Below, piece by piece: positions 34,545 through 43,596 of a DNA stretch of 64,000 nt. The stretch lies in NCBI RefSeq assembly GCF_000830005.1, contig NZ_CP010407.1:5646001-5710000 (forward strand), written 5' to 3'. The translations under genes and the position numbers were made by a program. The DNA comes from Streptomyces vietnamensis (GTDB lineage Bacteria; Actinomycetota; Actinomycetes; Streptomycetales; Streptomycetaceae). The notes under the pieces were generated by a model, which did not search any database, was not told the origin of the DNA, and saw only the letters and a program-made list of their open reading frames with translations. Position 1 is the first letter of the stretch. Each line of letters starts with the position of its first letter.

Positions 34545-34568
34545 CCTGGAATGGACATGTCATTCAGG
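34545..34568. promoter_or_regulatory. Palindromic element between GH25 and marR genes
   Basis: The 8-bp palindrome GACATGTC is flanked by imperfect arms CCTGGAATG and ATTCAGG. It lies 57-80 bases before the GH25 start and about 160 bases before the MarR gene. It is a candidate operator for either gene; no known consensus is matched. Confidence 0.4.
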
Positions 34569-34724
34569 GCTGCCGGGAAAGACGCTACGCACGTAGACCC
34601 GCCCGGCGGAAGGGGGCCTGGTTGCCGCCGTTGGTCTACGCCTGCGAAATACTGAAGGAGCTGCGGCGATGGACGCCCCGGCAAGAAACTTTCAGCGACC
34701 GGAAAGCGCGCGGGAGGTGCTGAC

Positions 34725-35207
34725 GTGCACGGAAGCAGTACGGGAGACGAAGGCCGGGCCACCACCGGAGGTGGTGTGGACCAGGAATTCCTCGCCCTCG
34801 AACGGGAGCTGGCGGTCTTCCTGCGCCGCGCCCGCGCCCAGTCCGGCGAGATGGCCCGCGAGGTCCATCCCGAACTGGAGCCCGCCGCCTACGGCCTCTT
34901 CGTGCGCCTCGACGAGGCCGGACCCCAGCGGGCCACCGAGCTCGCCGGGTACTTCGGCGTCGGCAAGGCCACCATGAGCCGCCAGCTCCGCGCCCTGGAG
35001 GACCTCGGGCTCGTCGCCCGCGACCCCGACCCCGCCGACGGCCGCGCCTCGCTCGTCCGCCTCACCGAGGAGGGCCGCAGCCGCTTCCGCAGCGTCCGCG
35101 ACGCCCGGCGCGAACGCTACGTCCGCAAACTCGCCGACTGGGACCGTGCCGAGGTCGCCGAACTCGCCCGCCTCCTGCACCACTTCAACGTCCGCTCGGA
35201 GGGCTGA
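34725..35207 (+). CDS. MarR-family transcriptional regulator
   Basis: A 160-residue winged-helix dimer. The DNA-binding part reads ATELAGYFGVGKATMSRQLR followed by ALEDLGLVARDPDPADGRAS, the MarR recognition helix and wing. Flanking helices (ELAVFLRRARAQSGEMAREV and the C-terminal ELARLLHHF) provide dimerisation. GTG 34725 with GGGAGGT is the chosen start. It is divergent from the GH25 gene and convergent with the PP2C-like gene. Ligand and targets are unknown. Confidence 0.9.
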   Translation: MHGSSTGDEGRATTGGGVDQEFLALERELAVFLRRARAQSGEMAREVHPELEPAAYGLFVRLDEAGPQRATELAGYFGVGKATMSRQLRALEDLGLVARDPDPADGRASLVRLTEEGRSRFRSVRDARRERYVRKLADWDRAEVAELARLLHHFNVRSEG

Positions 35208-35221
35208 GCGGCAGACCCGGA

Positions 35222-36013
35222 TCAGAGGTCCCGCAGCTCCGCGTACACCGCCGTCGCGTCGTCGTGGAGCTTCCAGCGGCGCACCCCGCCCGCCCGCGAG
35301 TCGGCCGTCTCCAGGACCCGCACCCGGCGGAGCAGGCCGGCCGGACCCTCCTCGCGCAGCACGCCGAAGCAGTCCGCCCAGTCGCCCTCGCCGAACAGCT
35401 CCACCCAGCGGCTCGCCCCGTCGGTGAGCGCCGCCAGGGCCCGCACCTCCGCGCGCGGGGTCGTCCCGGTCACCGCCCGCTCCGCGACCGCCGGGTCCGC
35501 CGCCGCCGTGAAGAAGCCGCCCTCCCGGTTCCGCAGCCGGTCCGTCGCCTCCAGGGAGCGCAGCACCTCGTCCGGCACCCGGTCGAGCCGGTCGTCGAGC
35601 ACGGCCCGTACCGCCCCGTCCGGGGACTGCAGGAGGAGTACGGAGTCGGAGAGGACGAGATGCTCGACCGACGCCTCGTCCCAGCGGGCAAGGACCACGG
35701 TCGCCTGGGGCGTTCGCACGTGAGAAAGGTCACAGGTGTCGCGGTGGGCGTCCGCGGTGCGCCGGATTGCCCGCGACAGGATCTCGGACAGGGGCATGTC
35801 CCGGCGGGAACCGGACAGTTCGGTCAAAGCCCCGCCCAGCCGCGCGGTGAACCACGGGACCGTGTGCACACAACCGTCATCGCCGGCGGGAGGCGTGACG
35901 CCGTCGAGCAGGACGACCGTCCCCCCGCTCCCCGAGGCGGGCAGAGCTGCGGCCACCCAGTCCTCGTTGGGGCGTTCGGGACTGCCGGGAAGGGAGGCGA
36001 CTCCACTGTGCAT
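35222..36013 (-). CDS. PP2C-like protein phosphatase domain protein
   Basis: A 263-residue protein resembling PP2C phosphatases. SPERPNEDWVAAAL and VVLLDGVTPPAGDDGCVHTV correspond to the metal-binding N-terminal motifs. TPQATVVLARWDEASVEHLV LSDS matches the central strands, and ALAALTDGASRWVELFGEG plus WKLHDDATAVYAEL the C-terminal DG and DD motifs. Key aspartates appear kept, so activity is plausible. ATG 36013 opens directly onto the domain. Substrate is unknown. Confidence 0.78.
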   Translation of the reverse strand: MHSGVASLPGSPERPNEDWVAAALPASGSGGTVVLLDGVTPPAGDDGCVHTVPWFTARLGGALTELSGSRRDMPLSEILSRAIRRTADAHRDTCDLSHVRTPQATVVLARWDEASVEHLVLSDSVLLLQSPDGAVRAVLDDRLDRVPDEVLRSLEATDRLRNREGGFFTAAADPAVAERAVTGTTPRAEVRALAALTDGASRWVELFGEGDWADCFGVLREEGPAGLLRRVRVLETADSRAGGVRRWKLHDDATAVYAELRDL

Positions 36014-36221
36014 GGCATCCAGTGTGCCCACCCCCGCGCAATTCCCCGAGAAATCCTTCACCGGACCTGCAAATGACCGGAAATGGCCTGTACCAACCCG
36101 GAAGAAGCGGCGCGAGAGACGGAACGGCCACCTCCGGGGAGCTGCGGGCGCGCATCCTGCCAAAGCCTGCCCGGAAGATCCAACCGGCGCCCCGCACGGG
36201 CCCCCGGCAAACGCCGCCGGA

Positions 36222-36254
36222 AGTTGTTAGCCAACTACTGAGTGTTGTTCACTC
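36222..36254. promoter_or_regulatory. Two adjacent small inverted repeats upstream of the conservon
   Basis: AGTTG-TTAGC-CAACT (36222-36236) and GAGTG-TTGTT-CACTC (36240-36254) each have 5-bp arms and 5-bp spacers and lie three bases apart in an AT-richer patch about 90 bases before the sensor gene start. They look like a double operator for an unidentified regulator. Confidence 0.45.
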
Positions 36255-36340
36255 GTTCGGGTGGCGGAGCGGCCGATGCCCGTCCCCTTGCCGGAAGCGC
36301 TGGAATGGTCGGAAGCCGTACCAGGGGTGGGGGGCGCTCC

Positions 36341-39286
36341 ATGCGACCGGTCGTCACCTCTGCTTCATCGGCGGACGAATCAAGAATGCGAGCACCGGTG
36401 CAGAAGAAGCGGCCTCGGAGCAAGAACGGCACGCAGAGCCAGACCCCCGGTGAGCCGCAGGCCCCCGCCGGCCGGTCCAAGCGCGTCCGCAACCGGCTGG
36501 TCGCCGGCGTCGCCCTCGTCGGCGTCACCGTCCTCGCCGCCGGAGCCCCCGCGATCCTCGCCGCCTCCGCCGAGCTCACCGAGTCCCAGCGCCTGGTCAC
36601 CCTCGCCGAACTCGACCGGCAGGCCGTCACCCTCGCGCACTCCCTCGCCGACGAGCGCGACGAGGTCGTCGCGTACATCGCCGCGGGACGCGACGGCCAG
36701 AGCGGCGACGCCAAGCACAAGCGGCAGATCACCGACGCGCGTTCCACCCGGGTCGACCGCCAGATCGACGAGATCCGGCCCGCCGCCCCCGCCGAACTCC
36801 GCCGCGAACTCGCCGGCGTCCCCTCCGTCCGCCGCACCGCCCTCACCGGCAAGGGCACGGCCCTGGAGGCCCACAAGGCGTACTCGGACGTCATCGCCAA
36901 GCTCCAGGCCCTCGCCGACGAACTCGCCGACAAGACCCCGGCCCGCGCCTCCGACGCCGCCCTGACCGAGGCCACCCGCGCCCCCGCCGCCCTCGGCCGC
37001 GCCGTCGAACAGGCCTCCGTCACCCGCGGCCTGCTCGTCGCCGCGCTCTCCGTCCCGCAGCCCGAGCCCACCGGGGGCGTCCACTACGACCCCCAGACCA
37101 ACACCTACGTCGCCGACGAGCCCGAGGGCGCCGCCGAGGCCGACCGGGCCCGCGACGGCCTCACCGCCGCCGCCCAGCAGGCCCGCGTCCGCGAACTCGC
37201 CGCCCTCGGCGACTTCGACCAGGCCGCCGGCGCCACCGCCCGCGACTCCCTCGCGGCCACCGTCACCGGCCCCGACGTCAAGAGCGCCGAACTCGCGCTC
37301 GCCTCCCTCACCGACCAGCCCAAGCTGACCGAGGCCGAGCGCGGCACGGACCCGACCGCCCTGGAGGCCGCCCTCTCCGCCCGCATCGAGCAGATGCGCG
37401 GCGTCGAGTCCGCCCTCGCCACCGAGCGGGTCGACCGCCTCTCCGCGCTCCGCGACGACGACGTCGAGGCCCTCGAACTGCGCATCGCCTTCCTCGGCGG
37501 CTGCCTCCTCGTCGCGATCGGCATCTCCACCTACGTCGCCCGCACCCTGACCCGGCCGCTCGCCGTGCTCCGCCTCGGCGCCGCCCGGCTCGCCGCCGCC
37601 CCCGAACCGCACGCCGAGGAAGCGATCCGCTTCACCGGCCGCAACGACGAGTTCGCCCAGGTCGTCCGCTCGCTCAACGCCCTCCAGGGCAAGCTCGCCG
37701 GCCTCGCCGCGCAGACCGAGCGGCTCACCGACGAGCGCGCCGACCTGACCGCCGCGAAGGAGGCCGTCGGCGCCGAACTCGCCGCCCAGCGCGCCGACCT
37801 CCAGGGCCGGGTCGCCCTCCTCACCGCCGAGCTCGAACGGCTCAGGAACAGCGTCCACCACACCTTCGTCAACCTCTCGCTGCGCAGCCTCGGGCTCGTC
37901 GAGCGGCAGCTCGGCGTCATCGAGAAGCTGGAGGAGCGCGAGCAGGACCCGGACCGCCTCGCGACCCTCTTCAAGCTCGACCACATGGCGACCGTCATGC
38001 GCCGCCACAGCGAGAACCTCCTCGTCCTCGCCGGCCACGAGCATGTCCACGGCCACGCCGGGCCCGTCCCGCTCGTCGACGTGCTGCGCGCCGCCGTCAG
38101 CGAGATCGAGCGGTACGAGCGGGTCACCATCCAGTCCCTGCCGCCGCACGCCCAGGTCGCCGGCTTCGCCGCGGACGACCTGAGCCACCTGGTCGCGGAA
38201 CTCCTGGAGAACGCCACCTCCTTCTCGCCGCCCGACGCCGAGGTCCAGCTCTCCGGCTGGCTCCTGGAGAGCGGCGAGGTGATGCTCTCCGTGCAGGACG
38301 CGGGCATCGGCATGACCGCCGGCCGGTTCGCCGAGCTCAACGCCCGCCTCGCCGAGGCCGACCCGGAGGCCTTCGAGGGCGAGGGGCTCGGCATGCGGGT
38401 CATCGCCCTCCTCGCCGCCCGCCACGGGGTGCGCGTCGAGCTGCGCGAGCAGAAGCCGGGCGGCACGGCGGCCGTCGTGGTCCTGCCGCTGCCCCTGCTG
38501 CCCACCGCCCCGCCGACGGCCGTGACGGAGCCGGTACGGGTCGCGGGCGCCGCGCCCGCCATCCAGCTGCCCGGCTCGGCCGCGGAGGCCAACTCCAACA
38601 CCCTGCCGTCCCGGACCCGCGACCCGCTCGTGGAGGCGGCGGAGGCCGCGTTCCTGGCGGCGGAGACGGGCCCGGCGCAGACGCAGGAGCCGGAGCACGC
38701 CCCCGAGCCGGAGCCGTCTCAGGAGTACGCCCCCGAGCCGGAACCGGCCCAGGAGTACGCCCCGGAGCCCGAGCCCGCGCCCGAGCCGGCAGAGGCGTAC
38801 GAGCCGGAAGCGTCGTACGAAGCGGCGCCCGACACGGCGTACGAGCCGGAACCGACCTACGAGCCCGAGCCCGAAGCGGCCCCGTACGCATCCGTCTCCG
38901 AGACCACGCTCCAGGTCCGGCTGCCCGACCCGCCGCCGGAGCCGGACACCCACGAGCGCGCCGCCGACGCGGAGGGGACGGCACACGCCGAGACGTCCAC
39001 CGCCGAAGTCCCCGGACCGCGCCCCGCGCAGTGGGAGCGGGTCACCGACAAGGGCCTGCCCAAGCGCACCCCGCAGGTGGTCAAGCAGGCGGGCGCCCCC
39101 ACCACGCCCCGTCGGGGCGGAGTGGACGCGGAGGCCCTGCGCCGCCGTCTCGGCGGCTTCCACCAGGGCGCCAAGGCCGGGCGCCGGGACGTGGAGGCGG
39201 AGTTGGACACGGCGCGCATAGACGCCGCGAGGACTGCACGTACAGAGGAGATGACGGGGGACACAGTCGAGGAGGCACGCAGTTGA
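36341..39286 (+). CDS. cvnA: Conservon sensor histidine kinase-like protein with NIT domain
   Basis: A protein of about 981 residues heading a conservon. After a basic start there is one membrane helix (LVAGVALVGVTVLAAGAPAI), a long extracytoplasmic nitrate/nitrite-sensing-type helical domain, and a second helix (IAFLGGCLLVAIGISTYVAR). A HAMP segment and a HATPase domain follow (DLSHLVAELLENATSFSPPD, then SVQDAGIGMTAGRF). The H-box region reads RLRNSVHHTFVNLSLRSL, the form typical of conservon kinases. The last 270 residues are disordered, with Glu-Pro repeats (EPEPAQEYAPEPEPAPEP). ATG 36341 follows a G-rich box; ATG 36386 is an alternative. Its stop overlaps the next start. Confidence 0.88.
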   Translation: MRPVVTSASSADESRMRAPVQKKRPRSKNGTQSQTPGEPQAPAGRSKRVRNRLVAGVALVGVTVLAAGAPAILAASAELTESQRLVTLAELDRQAVTLAHSLADERDEVVAYIAAGRDGQSGDAKHKRQITDARSTRVDRQIDEIRPAAPAELRRELAGVPSVRRTALTGKGTALEAHKAYSDVIAKLQALADELADKTPARASDAALTEATRAPAALGRAVEQASVTRGLLVAALSVPQPEPTGGVHYDPQTNTYVADEPEGAAEADRARDGLTAAAQQARVRELAALGDFDQAAGATARDSLAATVTGPDVKSAELALASLTDQPKLTEAERGTDPTALEAALSARIEQMRGVESALATERVDRLSALRDDDVEALELRIAFLGGCLLVAIGISTYVARTLTRPLAVLRLGAARLAAAPEPHAEEAIRFTGRNDEFAQVVRSLNALQGKLAGLAAQTERLTDERADLTAAKEAVGAELAAQRADLQGRVALLTAELERLRNSVHHTFVNLSLRSLGLVERQLGVIEKLEEREQDPDRLATLFKLDHMATVMRRHSENLLVLAGHEHVHGHAGPVPLVDVLRAAVSEIERYERVTIQSLPPHAQVAGFAADDLSHLVAELLENATSFSPPDAEVQLSGWLLESGEVMLSVQDAGIGMTAGRFAELNARLAEADPEAFEGEGLGMRVIALLAARHGVRVELREQKPGGTAAVVVLPLPLLPTAPPTAVTEPVRVAGAAPAIQLPGSAAEANSNTLPSRTRDPLVEAAEAAFLAAETGPAQTQEPEHAPEPEPSQEYAPEPEPAQEYAPEPEPAPEPAEAYEPEASYEAAPDTAYEPEPTYEPEPEAAPYASVSETTLQVRLPDPPPEPDTHERAADAEGTAHAETSTAEVPGPRPAQWERVTDKGLPKRTPQVVKQAGAPTTPRRGGVDAEALRRRLGGFHQGAKAGRRDVEAELDTARIDAARTARTEEMTGDTVEEARS

Positions 39287-39774
39287 CTGCGACGGGAACG
39301 TTCGGACTGAGTACGGAAGCCCGCAACCTGCAATGGCTGCTGGGGAACCTGGTGGAGGAGGTCCCGGGCGTCCGCTCGGTGGCCGTGGTCTCCTCCGACG
39401 GCCTGATGCTGCTCTCGTCGGACCCTGCCACCCAGCAGGCCACGACGGCCGCCGCCGACGCCGGCCGTCCCGGCGGGCCGCGCGGCTCCAGCGCCGACCT
39501 GGCCACCATCGTCTCCGGCATCGGCAGCCTCACCATCGGCGCCGCCCGGCTGATGGACGGCGGCGGGGTCAAGCAGACGATGGTGGCCATGGACGAGGGC
39601 AGCGTCTTCGTCATGTCGATCAGCGACGGTTCGCTGCTCGGCGTGCACGCCACGCCCGACTGCGACATGAGCGTCGTGGCGTACCACATGGCGCTCTTCG
39701 TGGGCCGCGCCGGTCACGTACTCACCCCCGAAGTCCGCAGCGAACTGCGCAAATCGATGGAGAGCACCCAGTGA
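39283..39774 (+). CDS. cvnB: Conservon roadblock/LC7 domain protein
   Basis: A 163-residue protein with the roadblock/LC7 fold (LQWLLGNLVEEVPGVRSVAV and VVSSDGLMLLSSDP, later HATPDCDMSVVAYHMALFVG). TTG 39283 overlaps the sensor stop (TTGA) and has GGAGG eight bases upstream. Roadblock proteins of conservons act as regulators or exchange-type partners of the small GTPase two genes on. An Ala/Gly loop (TTAAADAGRPGGPRG) interrupts the fold. Confidence 0.92.
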   Translation: MTATGTFGLSTEARNLQWLLGNLVEEVPGVRSVAVVSSDGLMLLSSDPATQQATTAAADAGRPGGPRGSSADLATIVSGIGSLTIGAARLMDGGGVKQTMVAMDEGSVFVMSISDGSLLGVHATPDCDMSVVAYHMALFVGRAGHVLTPEVRSELRKSMESTQ

Positions 39775-40193
39775 CGGCCATGTCCTCGGCTCATCACGCC
39801 TTCAAGCTGCCGGTACGCGGAGAGGGACGCCGCCCCGCGCGCGTGCGCCCGTACTCGCTGACCGGTGGCCGTACCCGCTTCGGTCACATCCTGCTCGTCG
39901 AGACCTTCGTGGCCGCGCTCGAAGCGCCCGCCGCCCGCAAGGTCCTGACGGACGGCGGACCGGCCGCCCGCGGGCTGATGCCGGAGATGCGGGCCATCGT
40001 CGAGATCTGCCGCCGGATGCGGACGGTCGCGGAGATCTCGGCGCTTCTCAAGATGCCGTTGGGGGTCGTCCGGGTGCTGCTCAGCGACCTGGCCGACCAG
40101 GGAAAGATCCGTGTGTACGGGACCGGTCACGGCACCGGCCAGCCCGACCGCGCGCTCCTCGAAAGGGTGCTGAGTGGACTCCGTCGTCTCTGA
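39771..40193 (+). CDS. cvnC: Conservon DUF742 protein
   Basis: A 140-residue DUF742 protein: VRPYSLTGGRTRFGHILLVE, EMRAIVEICRRMRTVAEISA, and the winged-helix-like LLKMPLGVVRVLLSDLADQG. GTG 39771 overlaps the cvnB stop by four bases; ATG 39780 is possible. The last 20 bases overlap the GTPase gene. It is thought to bridge the membrane sensor and the GTPase in conservon complexes. Confidence 0.92.
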   Translation: MTAMSSAHHAFKLPVRGEGRRPARVRPYSLTGGRTRFGHILLVETFVAALEAPAARKVLTDGGPAARGLMPEMRAIVEICRRMRTVAEISALLKMPLGVVRVLLSDLADQGKIRVYGTGHGTGQPDRALLERVLSGLRRL

Positions 40194-40857
40194 CGCCACC
40201 GCCGTCTCCGAAACGCCGGTGGTCGCCGGCATCCCCGCCCAGCCGGGGGCCGAATCGCGCGAACCGGATACCGAAGAGGGCGCGCAGGACTGGCAGCTCG
40301 ACCACTCCCGTGCCCCGATCGCGACGAAGATCGTCGTCGCGGGCGGCTTCGGCGTCGGCAAGACCACCTTCGTCCGCGCCGTCTCGGAGATCACCCCGCT
40401 CCAGACCGAGGCGCTGATGACCCGGGCGAGCGAGGACACCGACGACCTCACCGCCACGCCGGACAAGCTCACCACCACGGTGGCGATGGACTTCGGCCGG
40501 ATCACCCTCGACAACGACCTGGTGCTGTACGTCTTCGGCACGCCGGGACAGCAGCGCTTCTGGTTCATGTGGGACGACCTGGTGCGCGGCGCGATCGGGG
40601 CGATCGTGCTCGCCGACACCCGCCGGCTCACCGACTGCTTCCCGGCACTCGACTACTTCGAGAGCTGCGGGCTGCCGTACATCGTGGCCGTCAACCACTT
40701 CGAGGGCACGGAGCTGTTCGAGGAGGGCGACATAAGGGAGGCCCTGACCGTGCCCGCGCACGTGCCCGTGGTGATCATGGACGCGCGCAAGCGGTACAGC
40801 GTCGTCGAGACCCTGCTCGCGATGGTCGCGCACGCGCTCGAAGCCACGCCCGAATAG
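40174..40857 (+). CDS. cvnD: Conservon Ras-like GTPase
   Basis: A 227-residue small GTPase. P-loop GGFGVGKTT at 57-65, switch-region Thr residues, DNDLVLYVFGTPGQQRFWFM carrying the switch II glycine with Pro-Gly-Gln, and a base-recognition stretch VAVNHFEG in which the usual NKxD is changed to NHFE. An N-terminal 40-residue extension precedes the fold. It overlaps cvnC by 20 bases. Conservon GTPases transmit signals to development or secondary metabolism in Streptomyces. Confidence 0.92.
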   Translation: MDSVVSDATAVSETPVVAGIPAQPGAESREPDTEEGAQDWQLDHSRAPIATKIVVAGGFGVGKTTFVRAVSEITPLQTEALMTRASEDTDDLTATPDKLTTTVAMDFGRITLDNDLVLYVFGTPGQQRFWFMWDDLVRGAIGAIVLADTRRLTDCFPALDYFESCGLPYIVAVNHFEGTELFEEGDIREALTVPAHVPVVIMDARKRYSVVETLLAMVAHALEATPE

Positions 40858-40905
40858 CCCGCCGCCCCCCGAACAGTTCGTCCCGTCACGCCAGGAGCCC
40901 CGCCC

Positions 40906-42141
40906 ATGCGGAAGATACTCATAGTCGGCGCCGGCCAGTCCGGCCTGCAGCTCGCCCTCGGACTCCAGTCGCAGGGGTACGAGGTCACCCTCATGTCGAA
41001 CCGGACGGCGGACGAGATCCGCACCGGCCGGGTCATGTCCACCCAGTGCATGTTCGACACCGCCCTCCAGCACGAGCGGGACCTCGGGCTCAACTTCTGG
41101 GAGTCCCAGGCTCCGAAGATCGAGGGCCTCGGCGTCTCCGTCGCCGGCCCCGACTCCGCCCGCCTGATCGACTGGGTGGGGAAGCTCGACGGCTACGCCC
41201 AGTCCGTCGACCAGCGCGTGAAGATGGCCGGCTGGATGGACACCTTCGCCCAGCGCGGTGGCCAGCTGGTCATCCACGGCGCGGCCGTCGGCGACCTGGA
41301 CTACTTCTCCCGCAGCTACGACCTGGTGCTCGTCGCGGCCGGAAAGGGCGAGCTGGTCTCCATGTTCGGCCGGGACGCCGCCCGTTCCCCGTACAGCGAG
41401 CCGCAGCGCGCCCTGGCCGTCGCGTACGTCCACGGCCTCGGCCCGCGCCCCGAGCACCCCGAGTTCGACGCGGTCCGCTGCAACATCGTGCCCGGCGTCG
41501 GCGAGCTCTTCGTCATGCCGACCCTCACCACCGGCGGCCGCGCCGACATCCTCTTCTGGGAGGGCGTCCCCGGCGGTCCCGTCGACGCCTTCCAGGGCGT
41601 CAAGGACCCCTCCGAGCACCTGGCGCTGACGCTGGAGCTCATGGAGAAGTTCCTGCCCTGGGAGTACGCGCGCGCCACCAAGGTCGAGCTGACCGACGCG
41701 GGCGGCACCCTCGCCGGCCGGTACGCGCCGACCGTCCGCAACCCCATCGGCCGGCTCCCCGGCGGCGGCCTGGTCCTCGGCGTCGCCGACGTCGTCGTCG
41801 CCAACGACCCGATCACCGGCCAGGGTTCCAACTCGGCGTCCAAGTGCGCCGCCGCGTACCTCGCCGCCATCGTCGAGCAGGGCGACAAGCCCTTCGACGA
41901 GGAGTGGATGCAGGGCGCCTTCGACCGCTACTGGAAGACGGCCCAGCACGTCACCAAGTGGACGAACGCGATGCTGGCGCCCCCGCCGGAGCACGTCCTG
42001 AACCTGCTCGGCGCGGCCGGCCGGCTCCAGCCCGTCGCCGACCGCTTCGCCAACGGCTTCGACGACCCGGCCGACTTCGAGAACTTCTTCTTCGACCCGG
42101 AGAGGACGTCGGCCTACCTGGCCGAGGTCACGGGCGGCTGA
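40906..42141 (+). CDS. Styrene/indole monooxygenase-like flavoprotein
   Basis: A 411-residue FAD oxygenase. The dinucleotide site is ILIVGAGQSGLQLALGLQSQ at the N-terminus. DLVLVAAGKGELVSMFGRDA and GVADVVVANDPITGQGSNSA are the later FAD motifs. The pattern GRVMSTQCMFDTALQHERDL is characteristic of the StyA group, which uses FADH2 from a separate reductase; none is encoded nearby. A CAGGAG box precedes ATG 40906, 48 bases after the GTPase. Conservons often carry a cytochrome P450 at this position; this oxygenase may fill that place. Substrate is unknown. Confidence 0.87.
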   Translation: MRKILIVGAGQSGLQLALGLQSQGYEVTLMSNRTADEIRTGRVMSTQCMFDTALQHERDLGLNFWESQAPKIEGLGVSVAGPDSARLIDWVGKLDGYAQSVDQRVKMAGWMDTFAQRGGQLVIHGAAVGDLDYFSRSYDLVLVAAGKGELVSMFGRDAARSPYSEPQRALAVAYVHGLGPRPEHPEFDAVRCNIVPGVGELFVMPTLTTGGRADILFWEGVPGGPVDAFQGVKDPSEHLALTLELMEKFLPWEYARATKVELTDAGGTLAGRYAPTVRNPIGRLPGGGLVLGVADVVVANDPITGQGSNSASKCAAAYLAAIVEQGDKPFDEEWMQGAFDRYWKTAQHVTKWTNAMLAPPPEHVLNLLGAAGRLQPVADRFANGFDDPADFENFFFDPERTSAYLAEVTGG

Positions 42142-42164
42142 CCAGGCCGAATCCGGTCGATGTG

Positions 42165-42196
42165 GCATGCCCCCGTGCTCGATCATGGGGGCATGC
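42165..42196. terminator. Bidirectional terminator between flavoprotein and MFS genes
   Basis: Perfect 10-bp stem GCATGCCCCC / GGGGGCATGC with a 12-base loop, between the convergent stops at 42141 and 42202. Confidence 0.82.
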
Positions 42197-42201
42197 CCCT
42201 G

Positions 42202-43494
42202 TCACAGACCCTCGCCCGCGTGGACGCGGACCTGGCCGCCGGCCGTGTTCGGACACGTCCGGGTGCTCGGGGTCGTCTCCCTCTTCAGTGACTGACGGCC
42301 CTCCTCCGCGCGTCGGACGGCGAGCGGGGTCAGGAGGCCCGTCAGGGCGAAGAGGGCGCCCACGGCGAACCAGCCGGGGCGGCCCCAGCCGATGCAGAGC
42401 GCGATGAGGAGGCCGGGGCCCAGGGCCTCGGAGAGACCCGCGCCCAGGCCGAAGACGCCCAGGTACTGGCCGGTGGCGTGGGGCGGCGCGAGCGCGTACG
42501 ACACCTCGAAGCCGCCCGCCGCGTGCCACAGTTCGCCGACCGTGTGGACGACCACGGCGGTCAGGAGCAGCACGACCGCCACCACGACGGGCGTCCCGGC
42601 GGAGAGCGACACGAGGGCGCAGGAGACGAGGAAGGCCGCCCCGGCGCGCCGGTAGGCGCGGCCGCCGGCCCGGGGCGAGTCGACGCCGCGGCTCGCCCGC
42701 ACCTGGAGGCCGACGACCAGGACGGTGTTGGCGAGCATGGTGCCGGAGACGAGCCAGTGCGGGGCGGTGGTGGATCCCACGAGCCAGAGCGGGATCGCGA
42801 CGGTGAGCACCTTGAACTGGATCGCCATCACGCCGTCGAGCGCGGTGAGCGCCAGGTACGGCCGGTCCCGCAGCGCGATCCACCGGGGGCCGCGGGCGGC
42901 GGGCGCGGGGGCGGTGGGCGGCAGCAGGAACAGGACGGCGGCCGAGGCCGCGAACGCGCACGCGTTCCCGGCGACGAGGACCTGGTACGCGCCGAGGGTG
43001 CCGACCTGGACGGCCCACCCCGCGAGGAGCGCGCCGAGGGAGATGCCGACGTTGGTCACGGCCCGCAGATAGGCGCGGAACTCCTGCGGCCTGTCCCCTC
43101 CGTGGTGCCGGATGAGCGGCGCCCGGGCGGCGAGACCGGCCGCCTTGGCGCCGGTGGCCGTGGAGACGGCGAGGACGAACGGCCAGAAGCTGTCGGCGAA
43201 CACGAAGGCCGCCGTGGCGAGCGCCTGCACGGCCAGGGTGGTCACGTAGACCCCGCGCGCCCCGCGCCGGTCCGCGAGGTGGCCGACGGCGATGCCCACG
43301 GCGAGCGAGAGGAGCCCGGCGATGCCGAGGCCGAGTCCCACGGTGGCGGCCGGGAGGCGCACGGCCTGGGTGAAGTACAGGACGCCGGCGGTCAGGAAGA
43401 GCCCGCTGCCGACGGCGTTGACGAAGTTCGAGGCGGCGAGCGCGCGCCGGGGGCGGGTGTCCGGTAAGAGTCTGGGCATGACGGGGCTGGGCAT
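42202..43494 (-). CDS. Major facilitator superfamily exporter
   Basis: A 430-residue membrane transporter with about 12 hydrophobic segments. The start is typical (ALAASNFVNAVGSGLFLTAG). The loop-2/3 MFS motif reads AVGIAVGHLADRRGARGVYV, with the conserved GxLaDRxG form. ATG 43494 is used; ATG 43479 (MPRLLPD...) is equally plausible. No substrate can be assigned; drug or metabolite efflux is the usual role of this subgroup. It stands alone between two terminators or promoters. Confidence 0.88.
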   Translation of the reverse strand: MPSPVMPRLLPDTRPRRALAASNFVNAVGSGLFLTAGVLYFTQAVRLPAATVGLGLGIAGLLSLAVGIAVGHLADRRGARGVYVTTLAVQALATAAFVFADSFWPFVLAVSTATGAKAAGLAARAPLIRHHGGDRPQEFRAYLRAVTNVGISLGALLAGWAVQVGTLGAYQVLVAGNACAFAASAAVLFLLPPTAPAPAARGPRWIALRDRPYLALTALDGVMAIQFKVLTVAIPLWLVGSTTAPHWLVSGTMLANTVLVVGLQVRASRGVDSPRAGGRAYRRAGAAFLVSCALVSLSAGTPVVVAVVLLLTAVVVHTVGELWHAAGGFEVSYALAPPHATGQYLGVFGLGAGLSEALGPGLLIALCIGWGRPGWFAVGALFALTGLLTPLAVRRAEEGRQSLKRETTPSTRTCPNTAGGQVRVHAGEGL

Positions 43495-43596
43495 GACGGG
43501 CTCCGTGTCCGGGATCGGCGGTCGGCCATCGGTAAGGACCCCTCAAGCTTGTGGGATATTACGCGGGAGGGCAAGGGGTAGACGGGGAGCGGGAGT

